Shown here: piece after piece, positions 40,435-49,032 of the stretch
Numbering within the stretch: position 1 is the stretch's first letter
How the letters are laid out: each line of letters opens with the position of its first letter
NCBI RefSeq assembly: GCF_016741775.1
Contig: NZ_JAERRK010000010.1
Span: 1-64,000 of the forward strand
DNA: 64,000 nt
Source: Streptomyces actinomycinicus
GTDB lineage: Bacteria; Actinomycetota; Actinomycetes; Streptomycetales; Streptomycetaceae
Reading direction: 5' to 3'
Position numbers and translations under genes: made by a program
The notes under the pieces: generated by a model
The model's input: the letters and a program-made list of their open reading frames with translations, nothing else
Databases searched by the model: none
Told to the model about the DNA's origin: nothing

Positions 40435-42177
40435 ATGGTGCCGGAGAGCCGCGACGAGGTTCGGCAGCGGATCGACTCCCTCTACGACCAGGCCGAGAGC
40501 GACACCGGGACCTTCAACGTGACCCGGGCCATGGCCGCCCAGCGGCGGTCCCGCGGTGTCCCGTTGGCCAAGCAGCGGGGCCGGCGACCGGATCCGGCGC
40601 TGGACGAGGTGGCCCGGCAGTGGTTCGACGCGGCACGCGCGAAACTCGGCCCGACCGTCCCCGCGGCACTCCCTGCCGACCGCCTGCCCGACCGCACCGC
40701 GGCGTCGACAGGTTCCTGGGGCCGAAGCGGGGCCGACTCCCTCGTCTCCGGCGAACGCCAGGCCCTGGAACCGGGGTCGTCGGCACGGGCACCGCAGGCC
40801 TTGGAGCGCGGGATGGGCAGCCGTGCGGTGGCCGAGCTGACGAGCGGAAGCCCGACGGGGGACCGGCCGCCGGGCCGAGCGGTGGCCGAGCTGACCGGCA
40901 CACAGACGCCCGCCGAACCGAGCCGTACGCAGCGGGTCGGCGAACCGACCGGTGAGCTGCCGGCGGGCGAACTGGCCGGCGGGCGGACGGCAGGTGAGCT
41001 GACCGGCGGGCAGACCCCAGGCAACCTGACCGGTGGGCTGCCGGTGGGCAACCTGGCCGGCGGACTGCCGGTCGGCGAGCCGGCTGCCGGGTGGATGTCA
41101 GGCGGACTTGCCGGTGGGCGCGCCCTCGAGCCGGCGACGGTGGACCCGGTCGGCGGGCCTGCCGCGACGGCCCTCCTCCCGGTCACCGCGCTGTCCGCAC
41201 CACCCGGACCGCCGACACCGTCAGCACCGTCCGCACCGTCCGCACCGTCCGCACCGGGAAGTCCCGTTCAGGAACCGAGGGCGCTGCCCGGTGCCGCGCC
41301 CGGCCGCCCCTCCCCCGGCGTCCACAAGACGGAGAACCGGCGCAAGCTCAAGGCGGCCGCGGAGCAGCTGACCCGGTACGCCGCGAACATCGCCGTACCC
41401 GCGGCGGCCGTTCAACCCGCCCCCGCCCAGACCGACCAGGCCGCCCAGGCCGCGTGGACCACCCCCATCCAGACCGACCAAGCCGCGTGGACCACCCCCG
41501 CCCAGACCGACCAAGCCGCGTGGACCACCCCCATCCAGACCGACCAAGCCGCGTGGACCACCCCCGCCCAGACCGACCAAGCCGCGTGGACCACCCCCGC
41601 CCAGACCGACCAAGCCGCGTGGACCACCCCCGCCCAGACCGACCAAGCCGCGTGGACCACCCCCGCCCAGACCGATCCGGCACCGACTGCATGGATCGGC
41701 GGCATGACCGAACGGGCCGCGCAGGCCGGCCAGTCCGCGCAGGCCGCCATGAGCGACACCGGTGCACTTCCCGTCGTGGCGGCCCCCGGCACCCCCCTCA
41801 CCGAGACCGGCTCCCGAGCGCTGCGGGCCGCCAAGGCGATCGCGTTCGCCCGGGCGCAGGTCGGGAAGCCCTGCGTTTGGGGTGCGACGGGGCCGGACTC
41901 CTACGACTGCTCCAGCCTCACCCAGGCCGCATGGAAGGCCGCCGGGGTCACTCTGCCCCGGGCCGCGCACGAACAGGCCCTGGCCGGCGCCCCGGTCGTG
42001 TCGGCCGGCCTCGAACCCGGTGATCTGGTCCTGTTCTTCGACGACGACCGGCACGTGGGCCTGCACGTCGGCGACGGGATGATGGTGCACGCTCCCGGGC
42101 CGGGCTCGACGATCCGCGAGGAGTCGATCTACGGGGCCGGGGAGGCGGCGATCCACCGGATCGTACGGCCGGCCTGA
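40435..42177 (+). CDS. NlpC/P60 peptidoglycan hydrolase with 11-residue repeats
   Basis: The 580-residue protein ends in an NlpC/P60 (C40) endopeptidase domain (about 460-580): PDSYDCSSLTQAAW with the nucleophile Cys492, and DDDRHVGLHVGDGMMVHAP with catalytic His540. It would cut the peptidoglycan stem peptide. The N-terminal 40 residues (RIDSLYDQAESDTGTFNVTRAM) resemble the coiled-coil start of streptomycete cell-wall hydrolases, but no signal peptide is visible. The middle is low complexity: Gly-rich GELTGGQTPGNLTGG repeats and seven copies of an AAWTTPAQTDQ unit. Lack of an obvious signal is odd for a wall enzyme. Confidence 0.88.
   Translation: MVPESRDEVRQRIDSLYDQAESDTGTFNVTRAMAAQRRSRGVPLAKQRGRRPDPALDEVARQWFDAARAKLGPTVPAALPADRLPDRTAASTGSWGRSGADSLVSGERQALEPGSSARAPQALERGMGSRAVAELTSGSPTGDRPPGRAVAELTGTQTPAEPSRTQRVGEPTGELPAGELAGGRTAGELTGGQTPGNLTGGLPVGNLAGGLPVGEPAAGWMSGGLAGGRALEPATVDPVGGPAATALLPVTALSAPPGPPTPSAPSAPSAPSAPGSPVQEPRALPGAAPGRPSPGVHKTENRRKLKAAAEQLTRYAANIAVPAAAVQPAPAQTDQAAQAAWTTPIQTDQAAWTTPAQTDQAAWTTPIQTDQAAWTTPAQTDQAAWTTPAQTDQAAWTTPAQTDQAAWTTPAQTDPAPTAWIGGMTERAAQAGQSAQAAMSDTGALPVVAAPGTPLTETGSRALRAAKAIAFARAQVGKPCVWGATGPDSYDCSSLTQAAWKAAGVTLPRAAHEQALAGAPVVSAGLEPGDLVLFFDDDRHVGLHVGDGMMVHAPGPGSTIREESIYGAGEAAIHRIVRPA
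41441..41672 (+). repeat. Seven 33-bp coding repeats in the NlpC/P60 gene
   Basis: Seven near-identical 33-bp units encode A-A-W-T-T-P-(A/I)-Q-T-D-Q. The only amino-acid change inside the array is Ala/Ile at position 7 (GCC versus ATC), present as an alternating pattern early in the array and uniform later, which suggests recent unit duplication. Confidence 0.95.
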
Positions 42178-42179
42178 CC

Positions 42180-42241
42180 GGGGCCGGCCCGGGTGCGCGA
42201 TCCGCTCGAGCGTGCGGCCGGGCCTGCCGGGCCGGAGCCCC
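42180..42241. terminator. Inverted repeat after the NlpC/P60 gene
   Basis: CCGGCCCGG (42184-42192) pairs with CCGGGCCGG (42227-42235), extended by GGGG/CCCC outside. The loop is long (34 nt), so termination is only a suggestion. Confidence 0.4.
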
Positions 42242-42265
42242 GGCATAAGCAACCCCTCGGCAAGG

Positions 42266-42282
42266 CATAAGATCACCTTATG
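42266..42282. promoter_or_regulatory. CATAAG/CTTATG palindrome upstream of fprA
   Basis: CATAAGatcacCTTATG is a perfect 6-bp dyad with a 5-bp spacer, in an AT-rich island between the upstream gene and fprA. It may be an operator. Confidence 0.5.
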
Positions 42283-42310
42283 GGGTCATAGGGCAGACCC
42301 CGGTACCAAG

Positions 42311-42329
42311 TTAGGTCTGCCTTAGTTTA
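42311..42329 (+). promoter_or_regulatory. Weak iron-box-like sequence upstream of fprA
   Basis: TTAGGTCTGCCTTAGTTTA agrees with the DmdR/IdeR consensus TTAGGTTAGGCTAACCTAA at 12 of 19 positions, strongest in the left half. It starts 65 bp before the ATG. Iron control is plausible, not proven. Confidence 0.4.
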
Positions 42330-42375
42330 GGCTTCCTGATCAAGTCGCCCATTCACGCTCGAAGGGAACCTGATC

Positions 42376-43740
42376 ATGCCGCGCCCCCTGCGGGTAGCCA
42401 TCGTCGGAGCCGGCCCCGCCGGGATCTACGCCGCCGACGCCCTGCTCAAGTCCGAGGTGGCCGCCGACCCCGGCGTGTCCATCGACCTCTTCGAGCGGAT
42501 GCCCGCCCCGTTCGGCCTGATCCGGTACGGCGTCGCGCCGGACCACCCGCGCATCAAGGGCATCATCACGGCGCTGCACCAGGTGCTGGACAAGCCGCAG
42601 ATCCGCCTGTTCGGCAACGTCGACTACCCGACCGACCTCGGCCTGGACGACCTGCGCGCCTTCTACGACGCGGTGATCTTCTCCACCGGCGCCATGGCCG
42701 ACCGTGCCCTGTCCATACCCGGCATCGACCTCGACGGCTCCTACGGCGCCGCCGACTTCGTGTCCTGGTACGACGGCCACCCGGACGTGCCGCGCACCTG
42801 GCCGCTCGAGGCCGAGAAGGTCGCCGTGCTCGGCGTCGGCAACGTCGCCCTGGACGTGGCCCGCATCCTCGCCAAGACCGCCGACGAACTGCTGCCGACC
42901 GAGATCCCGCCGAACGTCTACGACGGTCTGAAGGCCAACAAGGCCCTGGAGATCCACGTCTTCGGCCGCCGCGGCCCGGCACAGGCGAAGTTCTCCCCGA
43001 TGGAGCTGCGCGAGCTGGACCACTCCCCGAACATCGAGGTCATCGTCGACCCCGAGGACATCGACTACGACGACGGCTCGATCGAGACCCGGCGCGGCAA
43101 CAAGCAGGCCGACATGGTCGCCAAGACGCTGGAGAACTGGGCGATCCGGGACGTCGGCGACCGCCCCCACAAGCTGTTCCTGCACTTCTTCGAGTCCCCG
43201 GCGGAGATCCTCGGCGAGGACGGCAAGGTCGTCGGCCTGCGCACCGAGCGCACCGCGCTGGACGGCACCGGCAACGTCAAGGGCACCGGCGAGTTCAAGG
43301 ACTGGGACGTCACGGCCGTCTACCGCGCCGTCGGCTACCTCTCCGAGAAGCTGCCCAAGCTGCCCTGGGACCTCGAGTCCGGCACCGTCCCGGACGAGGG
43401 CGGCCGGGTGATCGAGGAGGGCGGCACCCCGCTGCAGTCCGCCTACGTCACCGGGTGGATCCGGCGCGGCCCCGTCGGTCTCATCGGCCACACCAAGGGT
43501 GACGCCAACGAGACCGTCGCCAACCTCCTGGACGACTACGCCCACGGCCGGCTGCACACCCCGTCCGCGCCCGAGCCCGAGGCCGTGGACGCCTATCTCG
43601 CCGAGCGGAACGTCCGCTTCACCACTTGGCGGGGCTGGTACGAGCTGGACGCCGCCGAGCGCGCCCTGGGCGAGCCGCAGGGCCGCGAGCGCGTGAAGAT
43701 CGTCGAGCGTGAGGACATGCTGCGGGCGAGCGGGGCGTAA
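42376..43740 (+). CDS. fprA: Ferredoxin/adrenodoxin-type NADP+ reductase FprA
   Basis: The 454-residue flavoprotein transfers electrons between NADPH and ferredoxins, supplying P450s and Fe-S enzymes. It carries the FAD site VAIVGAGPAGIYAADAL, the adrenodoxin-reductase-specific stretch FERMPAPFGLIRYGVAPDH, and the NADP site AVLGVGNVALDVARIL. It ends with YVTGWIRRGPVGLIGHTKGDA. Length and motifs equal mycobacterial FprA without the extra N-terminal ferredoxin domain. A start right after GAAGGGAACCTGATC and a possible iron box upstream suggest iron-linked regulation. Confidence 0.96.
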   Translation: MPRPLRVAIVGAGPAGIYAADALLKSEVAADPGVSIDLFERMPAPFGLIRYGVAPDHPRIKGIITALHQVLDKPQIRLFGNVDYPTDLGLDDLRAFYDAVIFSTGAMADRALSIPGIDLDGSYGAADFVSWYDGHPDVPRTWPLEAEKVAVLGVGNVALDVARILAKTADELLPTEIPPNVYDGLKANKALEIHVFGRRGPAQAKFSPMELRELDHSPNIEVIVDPEDIDYDDGSIETRRGNKQADMVAKTLENWAIRDVGDRPHKLFLHFFESPAEILGEDGKVVGLRTERTALDGTGNVKGTGEFKDWDVTAVYRAVGYLSEKLPKLPWDLESGTVPDEGGRVIEEGGTPLQSAYVTGWIRRGPVGLIGHTKGDANETVANLLDDYAHGRLHTPSAPEPEAVDAYLAERNVRFTTWRGWYELDAAERALGEPQGRERVKIVEREDMLRASGA

Positions 43741-43806
43741 GTCCCGCACGCCCGACCGGGCCCGGAGGGGGGCCGGGCCCGGAGGGGGGCCGGGCCCGGG
43801 GAACCC

Positions 43807-43910
43807 CAACGGGCTCCGGTGGCAGCACCAATGGGCTCCGGTAGCAGCACCGACGGGCTCCGGTAGCAGCACCAATGGGGTCCGGGGAAAACCCCAACGG
43901 GTTCCGCAGC
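43807..43910. repeat. 22-bp tandem repeats upstream of DUF1152 gene
   Basis: Units CAACGGGCTCCGGTGGCAGC+AC (43807-43828), two closely similar copies (43829-43850, 43851-43872) and two degenerate copies. The array ends about 20 bp before the GTG start of the next gene. Confidence 0.85.
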
Positions 43911-43931
43911 GGCCCCTGTTAAGGTCCTGCG

Positions 43932-44897
43932 GTGTTCTCACTGGTCGAGCCCGTCTTCTTCACCCGCCTGCGCGAGGCCCGTCGCGTACTCGTCGCCGGT
44001 GCCGGCGGCGGCTTCGACGTCTACGCCGGGCTCCCCCTGGCGCTCGCGCTGCGAGCCGCCGGCAAGGACGTCCACCTGGCCAGTCTCTCCTTCGCCGACC
44101 TCTACGGCCTGGACCTGGACAGCTGGGTCGCGGAGGACGTCGCCGCCGTCCGCCCCGGCACCCCGCTGCGTGGCGACTACTTCCCCGAACGCTCGCTCGC
44201 CCAGTGGCTGCAGTCACATGACCTGCCCGACACCGTGTACGCCTTCCCCCGCACCGGAGTCGAGCCGCTGCGCGCCGCCTACCGGTCGCTCCTCTCGCAC
44301 CTGGGCGGGGTGGACGCGGTGGTACTGGTGGACGGCGGCACGGACATCCTGATGCGCGGCGACGAGCACGGGCTCGGCACTCCGGAGGAGGACATGGCGA
44401 GCCTGGCCGCCGTCGCCGGCATCGAGGAGGTCCCGTACCGGCTGGTGGCCTGCCTGGGATTCGGGGTGGACGCCTACCACGGCGTGAACCACTCCCTGGC
44501 CCTGGAAAACCTGGCCGCCCTGGACCGCGAGGGCGGCTACCTGGGGGCGTTCTCACTGCCCCGCGAGAGCCCCGAGGGCACCGCCTACCTGGACGCGGTG
44601 GCACACGCCCAGCGCAGCCACGCGAGCCATCCCAGCATCGTGCAGGGGTCCGTCGCCGCGGCGGTGCGCGGGGAGTTCGGAGACGTACGGTTCACCGAGC
44701 GCACCCGGGGCAGCGAGCTGTTCGTAAACCCGCTGATGGCGCTCTACTTCTGCGTCGACCTGCCCGCGCTGGCACGCGCCAACCTCTACCTCGGGCGGCT
44801 GGAGGGCACGGTCCTGATGCGCCAGATCAGCTCGGCCATCGCCGCATTCCGCGACGAGCTGCCGCGACAGCGACCGCCCCGGGCCTTCCCCCACTGA
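43932..44897 (+). CDS. DUF1152 family protein
   Basis: The 321-residue cytosolic protein matches the DUF1152 pattern: an N-terminal nucleotide-binding-like loop (RRVLVAGAGGGFDVYAGLPLALALRAAG), VVLVDGGTDILMRGDEHGLGTPEED in the centre, and GVDAYHGVNHSLALENLAAL. The two Gly-rich loops suggest a Rossmann-like fold, but no activity is known to me. GTG 43932 is preceded by AAGG. It directly follows the 22-bp tandem repeats, which occupy its likely promoter region. Confidence 0.85.
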   Translation: MFSLVEPVFFTRLREARRVLVAGAGGGFDVYAGLPLALALRAAGKDVHLASLSFADLYGLDLDSWVAEDVAAVRPGTPLRGDYFPERSLAQWLQSHDLPDTVYAFPRTGVEPLRAAYRSLLSHLGGVDAVVLVDGGTDILMRGDEHGLGTPEEDMASLAAVAGIEEVPYRLVACLGFGVDAYHGVNHSLALENLAALDREGGYLGAFSLPRESPEGTAYLDAVAHAQRSHASHPSIVQGSVAAAVRGEFGDVRFTERTRGSELFVNPLMALYFCVDLPALARANLYLGRLEGTVLMRQISSAIAAFRDELPRQRPPRAFPH

Positions 44898-45328
44898 GCG
44901 CCGCGCGATCTGCCGAGGGAAGTCGGAGACACCGGTGGGACTGCCGCCGGTGCAGGTGGTGCACCGGTGCAAGTGGTCCCTCGGTGAGGGGTGGTCCTCC
45001 GGTGAACGGTGGTCCTCCGGTGAAGGGCCGGTGAAGGGTGGTCTTCCGGTGAAGGGTGGTCCTCCGGTCGGGTGAACGGGACCCGCCCCTGAGCGGATGG
45101 ACGGGCGGATCCCGTTCGCAGGACCATTGTGGGCGCCGTGCGCGGTGGACAGGCACGGGTGAGCCGCGATCACCTGACGCGTGCAGCGCGGGCCCCGGGC
45201 TCACGGCGTACACCCCGTGCGCGGGGCGCACACCCGAGAGCCACGCCCGGCGGCGGGCCCCACCGCCGTGCCGCCCCGCCTACCGGTGATACTGGGAGGC
45301 GCACCCGCCCCCATCAGCAGATTGGCTT
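44898..45328. other. 431-bp intergenic region with tandem repeats
   Basis: This is the space between two co-directional genes. Its first half holds 18-bp tandem repeats (listed separately); the second half shows no repeat and no credible gene. A promoter for the next gene is expected near 45270-45320 but no strong match was seen. Confidence 0.5.
44990..45075. repeat. Four imperfect 18-bp repeats
   Basis: GGTGGTCCTCCGGTGAAC at 44990-45007, followed by variants at 45008-45025, 45037-45054 and 45055-45075 (the last with a 3-bp insertion), plus an 11-bp partial unit between the second and third. Confidence 0.85.
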
Positions 45329-46696
45329 ATGTCGAACTCCGCCACCGACCACGCCACCGTCCCGCAGACCCTCTGGGCGGCCCGGGGCCGCCACACCGGT
45401 CCCGCCCCCGAGGACGTCGTCCGCCGCACCTTGCGGAGACACAAGGAGACCGGGGACATCGACGACTTCGCCGAGCCGCCCGTGCCCGAGGATCCCGCCC
45501 GGCGGGTCTTCGAGGCGCGCTGGCGGGCCGCCGGCACGGTGACCGTACGCGCCAGGCTCACCCTCGTACCGCGGGAGAGCAGGCCGCACGGCCACGAATG
45601 GCGGCTCGTCGCGGAAGCGGAACGCCCCTGGGACGACGCATGGCCCTCCCCCGCGACCCTGTTCTGGCCCGAAGACGGCTCCGGCGAGGGCGATGACGGC
45701 TCCTGGGACCGGCACGCCACCGTCGCCGGCCTGCACTTCCGCCAGGTCAACGCGCTGCCCGCGGACGACAAGGAGATGCGCCGCCGGCTACGGGAGGCGG
45801 CCCGCGAGGCCTGGTGCGTCAACCTCGTCGTGCATGAGGCGATGACGCCGGACGAGCAGGGCCGGCTGCCGCTCGCGCGCCTGCTGCCGCCCGGGCTGCG
45901 GCACCGGGTGGTGGAGCACCGGGCCGCCCCTCAGCAGCTGCGCGGTGTCAACTGGGCGCTGAAGGACCTCGGTGTCGAGGTGCCGCGCGGCGGCGCGGTG
46001 CTGCTGCCGCCGGACCCCGCGCCGGAGGGCTACGACCGCCGGGAGCACAGCGTGCGCAACGTCTTCCTGGACGGTTCCGAGCCGGCCGAGCTGATCGCGG
46101 CCGTGCGGCACTTCACGACCCTGCCCAGGCCCCTGCCACGGGACGCCGAGGAGGCGCTGACCGACCTGCGCGAGAACTGGACCCTGTTGACCGTCCAGGA
46201 GGAGCTGGAGCGGGAACGGGGTCTGGTCACCATGTACGCCGAGGCGCTGGAGGCGATGACGAAGTCCCGGGACCTGTACAAACACGCCGCCGAGCAGGCG
46301 CTGGAAGCCCTGGCCGCCTACCGTGACGTCCCCGTCTCCGTCCTGCCGCAGCAGCGGCCCGCCGCCCGGACGCCGACCGCACTGCAGCAGTTGACGCGGA
46401 CGTTCGAGCGGCTGAAGCTCACGGCCAAGGGCCGCCGGGAGGCCGAGCCGGCCGCGGACGCCTCGCCGGACCCCGCGCCGCCCGGTACACCGGCGGAGGG
46501 CCCACGGGGGGAGACCGACGGCCCGGGCACGCCCGACGGGCCGGGGACGGCCGGCGGGCCGGGGACAGCCGGCGGGCCGCGGTCGGCCGACAGCCCGGAT
46601 GAGGCCGGCGGGCCGGGGAAGGCCGACAGCCCGGATGCGGCCGGCAGTCGAGGCACCGCCGGCGTCCGAGGCCGCGCCGACGGCCGATCGTCGTAG
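45329..46696 (+). CDS. Unknown cytosolic protein with low-complexity tail
   Basis: The 455-residue protein has no signal peptide. The first 360 residues look globular, with several Trp (LFWPEDGSGEGDDGSWDRH) and a helical segment (ALTDLRENWTLLTVQEELERERGLVTMY) likely to form a coiled coil. The tail from about 375 is Pro/Gly/Ala/Asp rich with GPGTAGGPGTAGGP repeats. I do not recognise a domain; it looks like a Streptomyces-specific conserved hypothetical. The ATG at 45329 lacks a clear ribosome binding site. It lies 84 bp upstream of a DUF1232 membrane gene. Confidence 0.75.
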   Translation: MSNSATDHATVPQTLWAARGRHTGPAPEDVVRRTLRRHKETGDIDDFAEPPVPEDPARRVFEARWRAAGTVTVRARLTLVPRESRPHGHEWRLVAEAERPWDDAWPSPATLFWPEDGSGEGDDGSWDRHATVAGLHFRQVNALPADDKEMRRRLREAAREAWCVNLVVHEAMTPDEQGRLPLARLLPPGLRHRVVEHRAAPQQLRGVNWALKDLGVEVPRGGAVLLPPDPAPEGYDRREHSVRNVFLDGSEPAELIAAVRHFTTLPRPLPRDAEEALTDLRENWTLLTVQEELERERGLVTMYAEALEAMTKSRDLYKHAAEQALEALAAYRDVPVSVLPQQRPAARTPTALQQLTRTFERLKLTAKGRREAEPAADASPDPAPPGTPAEGPRGETDGPGTPDGPGTAGGPGTAGGPRSADSPDEAGGPGKADSPDAAGSRGTAGVRGRADGRSS

Positions 46697-46780
46697 CCCT
46701 CCTGGTGCGGAGCGGGCCCGCGGGGGGAAGCCGAAGGAGACAGCCGCAGCGCCACCGGAAACGCAGCGGAAGGAGACGGG

Positions 46781-47068
46781 ATGGACACGACCACCACCCT
46801 GCTGGTGATCGCGGCGGTCGTCGCGGCGGCGCTGCTCGCCGTCGCCGTCGGCCTGCTCGTCCGGCTGGTACGGGCCCGGCGGACGCTGCGGCGGGCCGGG
46901 CTGCCGGCGGGGCCGCGATGGGTGTTCTGGGGCGCGGTCGCGTATCTGCTTCTCCCCACCGACCTCCTGCCCGACCCCGTCTACCTGGACGACATCGGCG
47001 TCCTGCTCCTGGCCCTGCGCAGCCTCCGCGCCGCCCGGCCCCTGCCGCCGGGCCCACCGGGACCGTGA
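46781..47068 (+). CDS. DUF1232 (YkvA-like) small membrane protein
   Basis: The 95-residue protein starts with a hydrophobic helix (TLLVIAAVVAAALLAVAVGLL) and contains the YkvA/DUF1232 signature WGAVAYLLLPTDLLPDPVYL followed by DDIGVLLLALRSL. It is a widespread bacterial family of unknown function located in the membrane. ATG 46781 follows GAAGGAGACGGG. It converges with the repeat-protein gene across a strong hairpin. Confidence 0.88.
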   Translation: MDTTTTLLVIAAVVAAALLAVAVGLLVRLVRARRTLRRAGLPAGPRWVFWGAVAYLLLPTDLLPDPVYLDDIGVLLLALRSLRAARPLPPGPPGP

Positions 47069-47191
47069 CCGGAACGCCGCCGACGCGTGCCGCGGGCTGA
47101 CGACGCGCGCCGCGGGTCGCGGGCCGACGGCGACGGGCGCGGGCCGACGCCGGGGGGCGAGGATCTCGGGCTGGCAGCGACGGGCGCAGAT

Positions 47192-47251
47192 CGGCGCCGA
47201 GGGGCGCAGACCGGCGCCGAGGGACGCGGGCCGGCGCCGAGGGACGCGGGG
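47192..47251. repeat. Three 20-bp tandem repeats
   Basis: CGGCGCCGAGGG(G/A)CGC(A/G)G(A/G)(C/G) occurs at 47192-47211, 47212-47231 and 47232-47251, directly before the terminator hairpin in the 290-bp convergent intergenic region. Confidence 0.85.
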
Positions 47252-47255
47252 TGCA

Positions 47256-47290
47256 GGCCGGCCCGCGCGGGGCCTTGGCGCGGGCCGGCC
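47256..47290. terminator. Perfect 13-bp hairpin between convergent genes
   Basis: GGCCGGCCCGCGC (47256-47268) and GCGCGGGCCGGCC (47278-47290) pair exactly across a 9-nt loop, between the DUF1232 gene and the minus-strand repeat protein gene. Confidence 0.7.
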
Positions 47291-47358
47291 CTGCTGATGC
47301 GAGGCGCGGGGGCTCGCCGGGTGCCTCGCGGACAGCCTCGGCGAGATCCCGCGGTCGC

Positions 47359-48780
47359 TCAACGGGCCGGCTCGGCGCGGGGGTTGCCCGTCGTCAAGAA
47401 GGTGCCCAGGGTCGTCAGTGCCGCGAGCGCGGCGGCCCCGGCTATGGTGCCGGCGAGCCAGGGCGGGGCCAGGGTCGCCGTCTCCAGGTGCGCCGGGGCG
47501 GGCAGACCGAAGCGACCGCCGAGTGCCTGGCCCACGGCCAGCACGGCCGTGACCCCGGCGGCGGCCGTCGCCGCGACGAGCCGGACCGGCGCCGACCGTG
47601 CCGTCAGCGCGAGGGCCAGCAGCCCGCACAGCGCCGAGGCGAGCAGGGTGGCCCCGAGTGCCCCCTGGGCCAGCTCGGTCCAGTACCGCGGGGCGTGCGC
47701 CACCCCGCACAGGAGGACCAGCAGCGCGGCGCCCCGCGCGGCCCACCCGGCGACCGCCGGGCCCCGTACGTCACCGGCGCGTCCGGCATGCTCCCTGACC
47801 AACCGCCTCCTCCGCGACCGCACCCCGGCGGACCGCTCTCCGGCAGACTGTTCATGAGTGGACCGACCTTGAGCGGACCGATCGCCGGCGGACCGTTCTC
47901 CGGCGGACCCTTCCTCAGTCGACCGCTGCGTGCCCCGCGGCGGCCGCAGGCCCTGCCACACGGGCGCGGCCGACCCGGGTGGGGCCAGCGCTGGCCCGGC
48001 CGACGCAGGGGCGGCAGGCCCAGGCCCGGCAGGCCGGGGCGCGGATGCGGCAGGCCCGGGCGCGGGTGCGGCAGGCCCAAGCGCGGCAGGCCCGGATGCG
48101 GGTGCGAGGGCAGCCGACGCGGGCGCAGGTGCGGGCGGCACGGGCGCGGCGGGCGCGCGTGCGGGCGCAGGTGCGGCCGGCACAGGTGCGGCCGCGTCGG
48201 GGAGTGGGCCGTCGGCGCCCCTGCGGTCCGCGGCCAGGCGGCCGATCAGCTCGGCGAGTTCCTCGACCGGCCGGTGTACCGCCACCGCCCGCACGGCCTC
48301 CTCCCCGCAGTGCGGTTCGACCGGTGTGCGGTGCAGCAGCTGCACCAGCCGGGAGACGTCCTCCAAGGGACGGCTCTCGGCCGCCGCCCGGATCGCTTCG
48401 TCGGCGCTGCCGCTTCCCCGGGGCGGCTTGGTCAGCAGCGTCACCAGGCGGGTGACGTCCTCCACGGACCGGTCGACCCCGATCGCGCGCAGGGCGTGGA
48501 CGGTGGTCCGGGCGTGCTCGGGTGAGCTTTCCAACAGCGTGATCAGCCGGACGACGTCCTCCAGCGGGCGGTCGGTGACGGCCGCCCGTACCAGGCCGCT
48601 CAAGGGGTCGCCGTACGCGGGATCGGCCGGGCCGGCCGTCTGCGGAACGCCGGGAAGCTCCTCGGGGGGCCGCCCGGGCAGCGTCATGAGCTGAGGGGCC
48701 GGAGTGGGGACGACGGTGGCGGCGGGTGCCGGGGGTATCAGCGAGTCGTCGGGACGGGGGAACGAAGAGCGGGTGGTCAT
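47359..48780 (-). CDS. Membrane protein with four 33-residue helical repeats
   Basis: The 473-residue protein starts at ATG 48780 (GGAG upstream). After a Pro-rich N-tail, four repeats begin at residues 65, 98, 131 and 164, exactly 33 residues apart, each with the core R-A-x-x-x-x-R-(P/S)-(L/V)-E-(D/E)-(V/L)-x-x-L-(I/V)-x-L-L. A long Ala/Pro-rich linker (190-285) and a Ser/Glu/Arg segment follow. The C-terminal 130 residues hold about four membrane helices (GAALLVLLCGVAHAP, LASALCGLLALALTA, AATAAAGVTAVLAVG, GTIAGAAALAALTTL). The repeats are probably helical hairpins on the cytosolic side. Function unknown; I recall similar hypothetical proteins only from streptomycetes. Confidence 0.8.
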   Translation of the reverse strand: MTTRSSFPRPDDSLIPPAPAATVVPTPAPQLMTLPGRPPEELPGVPQTAGPADPAYGDPLSGLVRAAVTDRPLEDVVRLITLLESSPEHARTTVHALRAIGVDRSVEDVTRLVTLLTKPPRGSGSADEAIRAAAESRPLEDVSRLVQLLHRTPVEPHCGEEAVRAVAVHRPVEELAELIGRLAADRRGADGPLPDAAAPVPAAPAPARAPAAPVPPAPAPASAALAPASGPAALGPAAPAPGPAASAPRPAGPGPAAPASAGPALAPPGSAAPVWQGLRPPRGTQRSTEEGSAGERSAGDRSAQGRSTHEQSAGERSAGVRSRRRRLVREHAGRAGDVRGPAVAGWAARGAALLVLLCGVAHAPRYWTELAQGALGATLLASALCGLLALALTARSAPVRLVAATAAAGVTAVLAVGQALGGRFGLPAPAHLETATLAPPWLAGTIAGAAALAALTTLGTFLTTGNPRAEPAR

Positions 48781-49032
48781 CTCGGCTCCAGGGGAGGGAT
48801 GCGGCCGCGCGTGCGCTCCCGTGTGCGGCCGCGGTATTACGCAGTCCATTACTAGGAGCGGGTCCGGTGCCACGCCACTCGGGTGGGGCGCTGGTGTGAC
48901 GGCCGGGGGCGGCCCGGGGGCGGCCCTGCCGAGCCCGCACTTTCCTGCCTCCGCCCAGGTGCGTTCCGCGCCGCTGGTGGCGCATTCTTGCTGTGTCATC
49001 CATGCGGAGGCGCACGGGACGAGGTAGGGCCG

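Noticed and set aside
41441..41672. Possible CRISPR array (33-bp period)
   Set aside because: Units are contiguous without unique spacers and are in frame in the NlpC/P60 gene.
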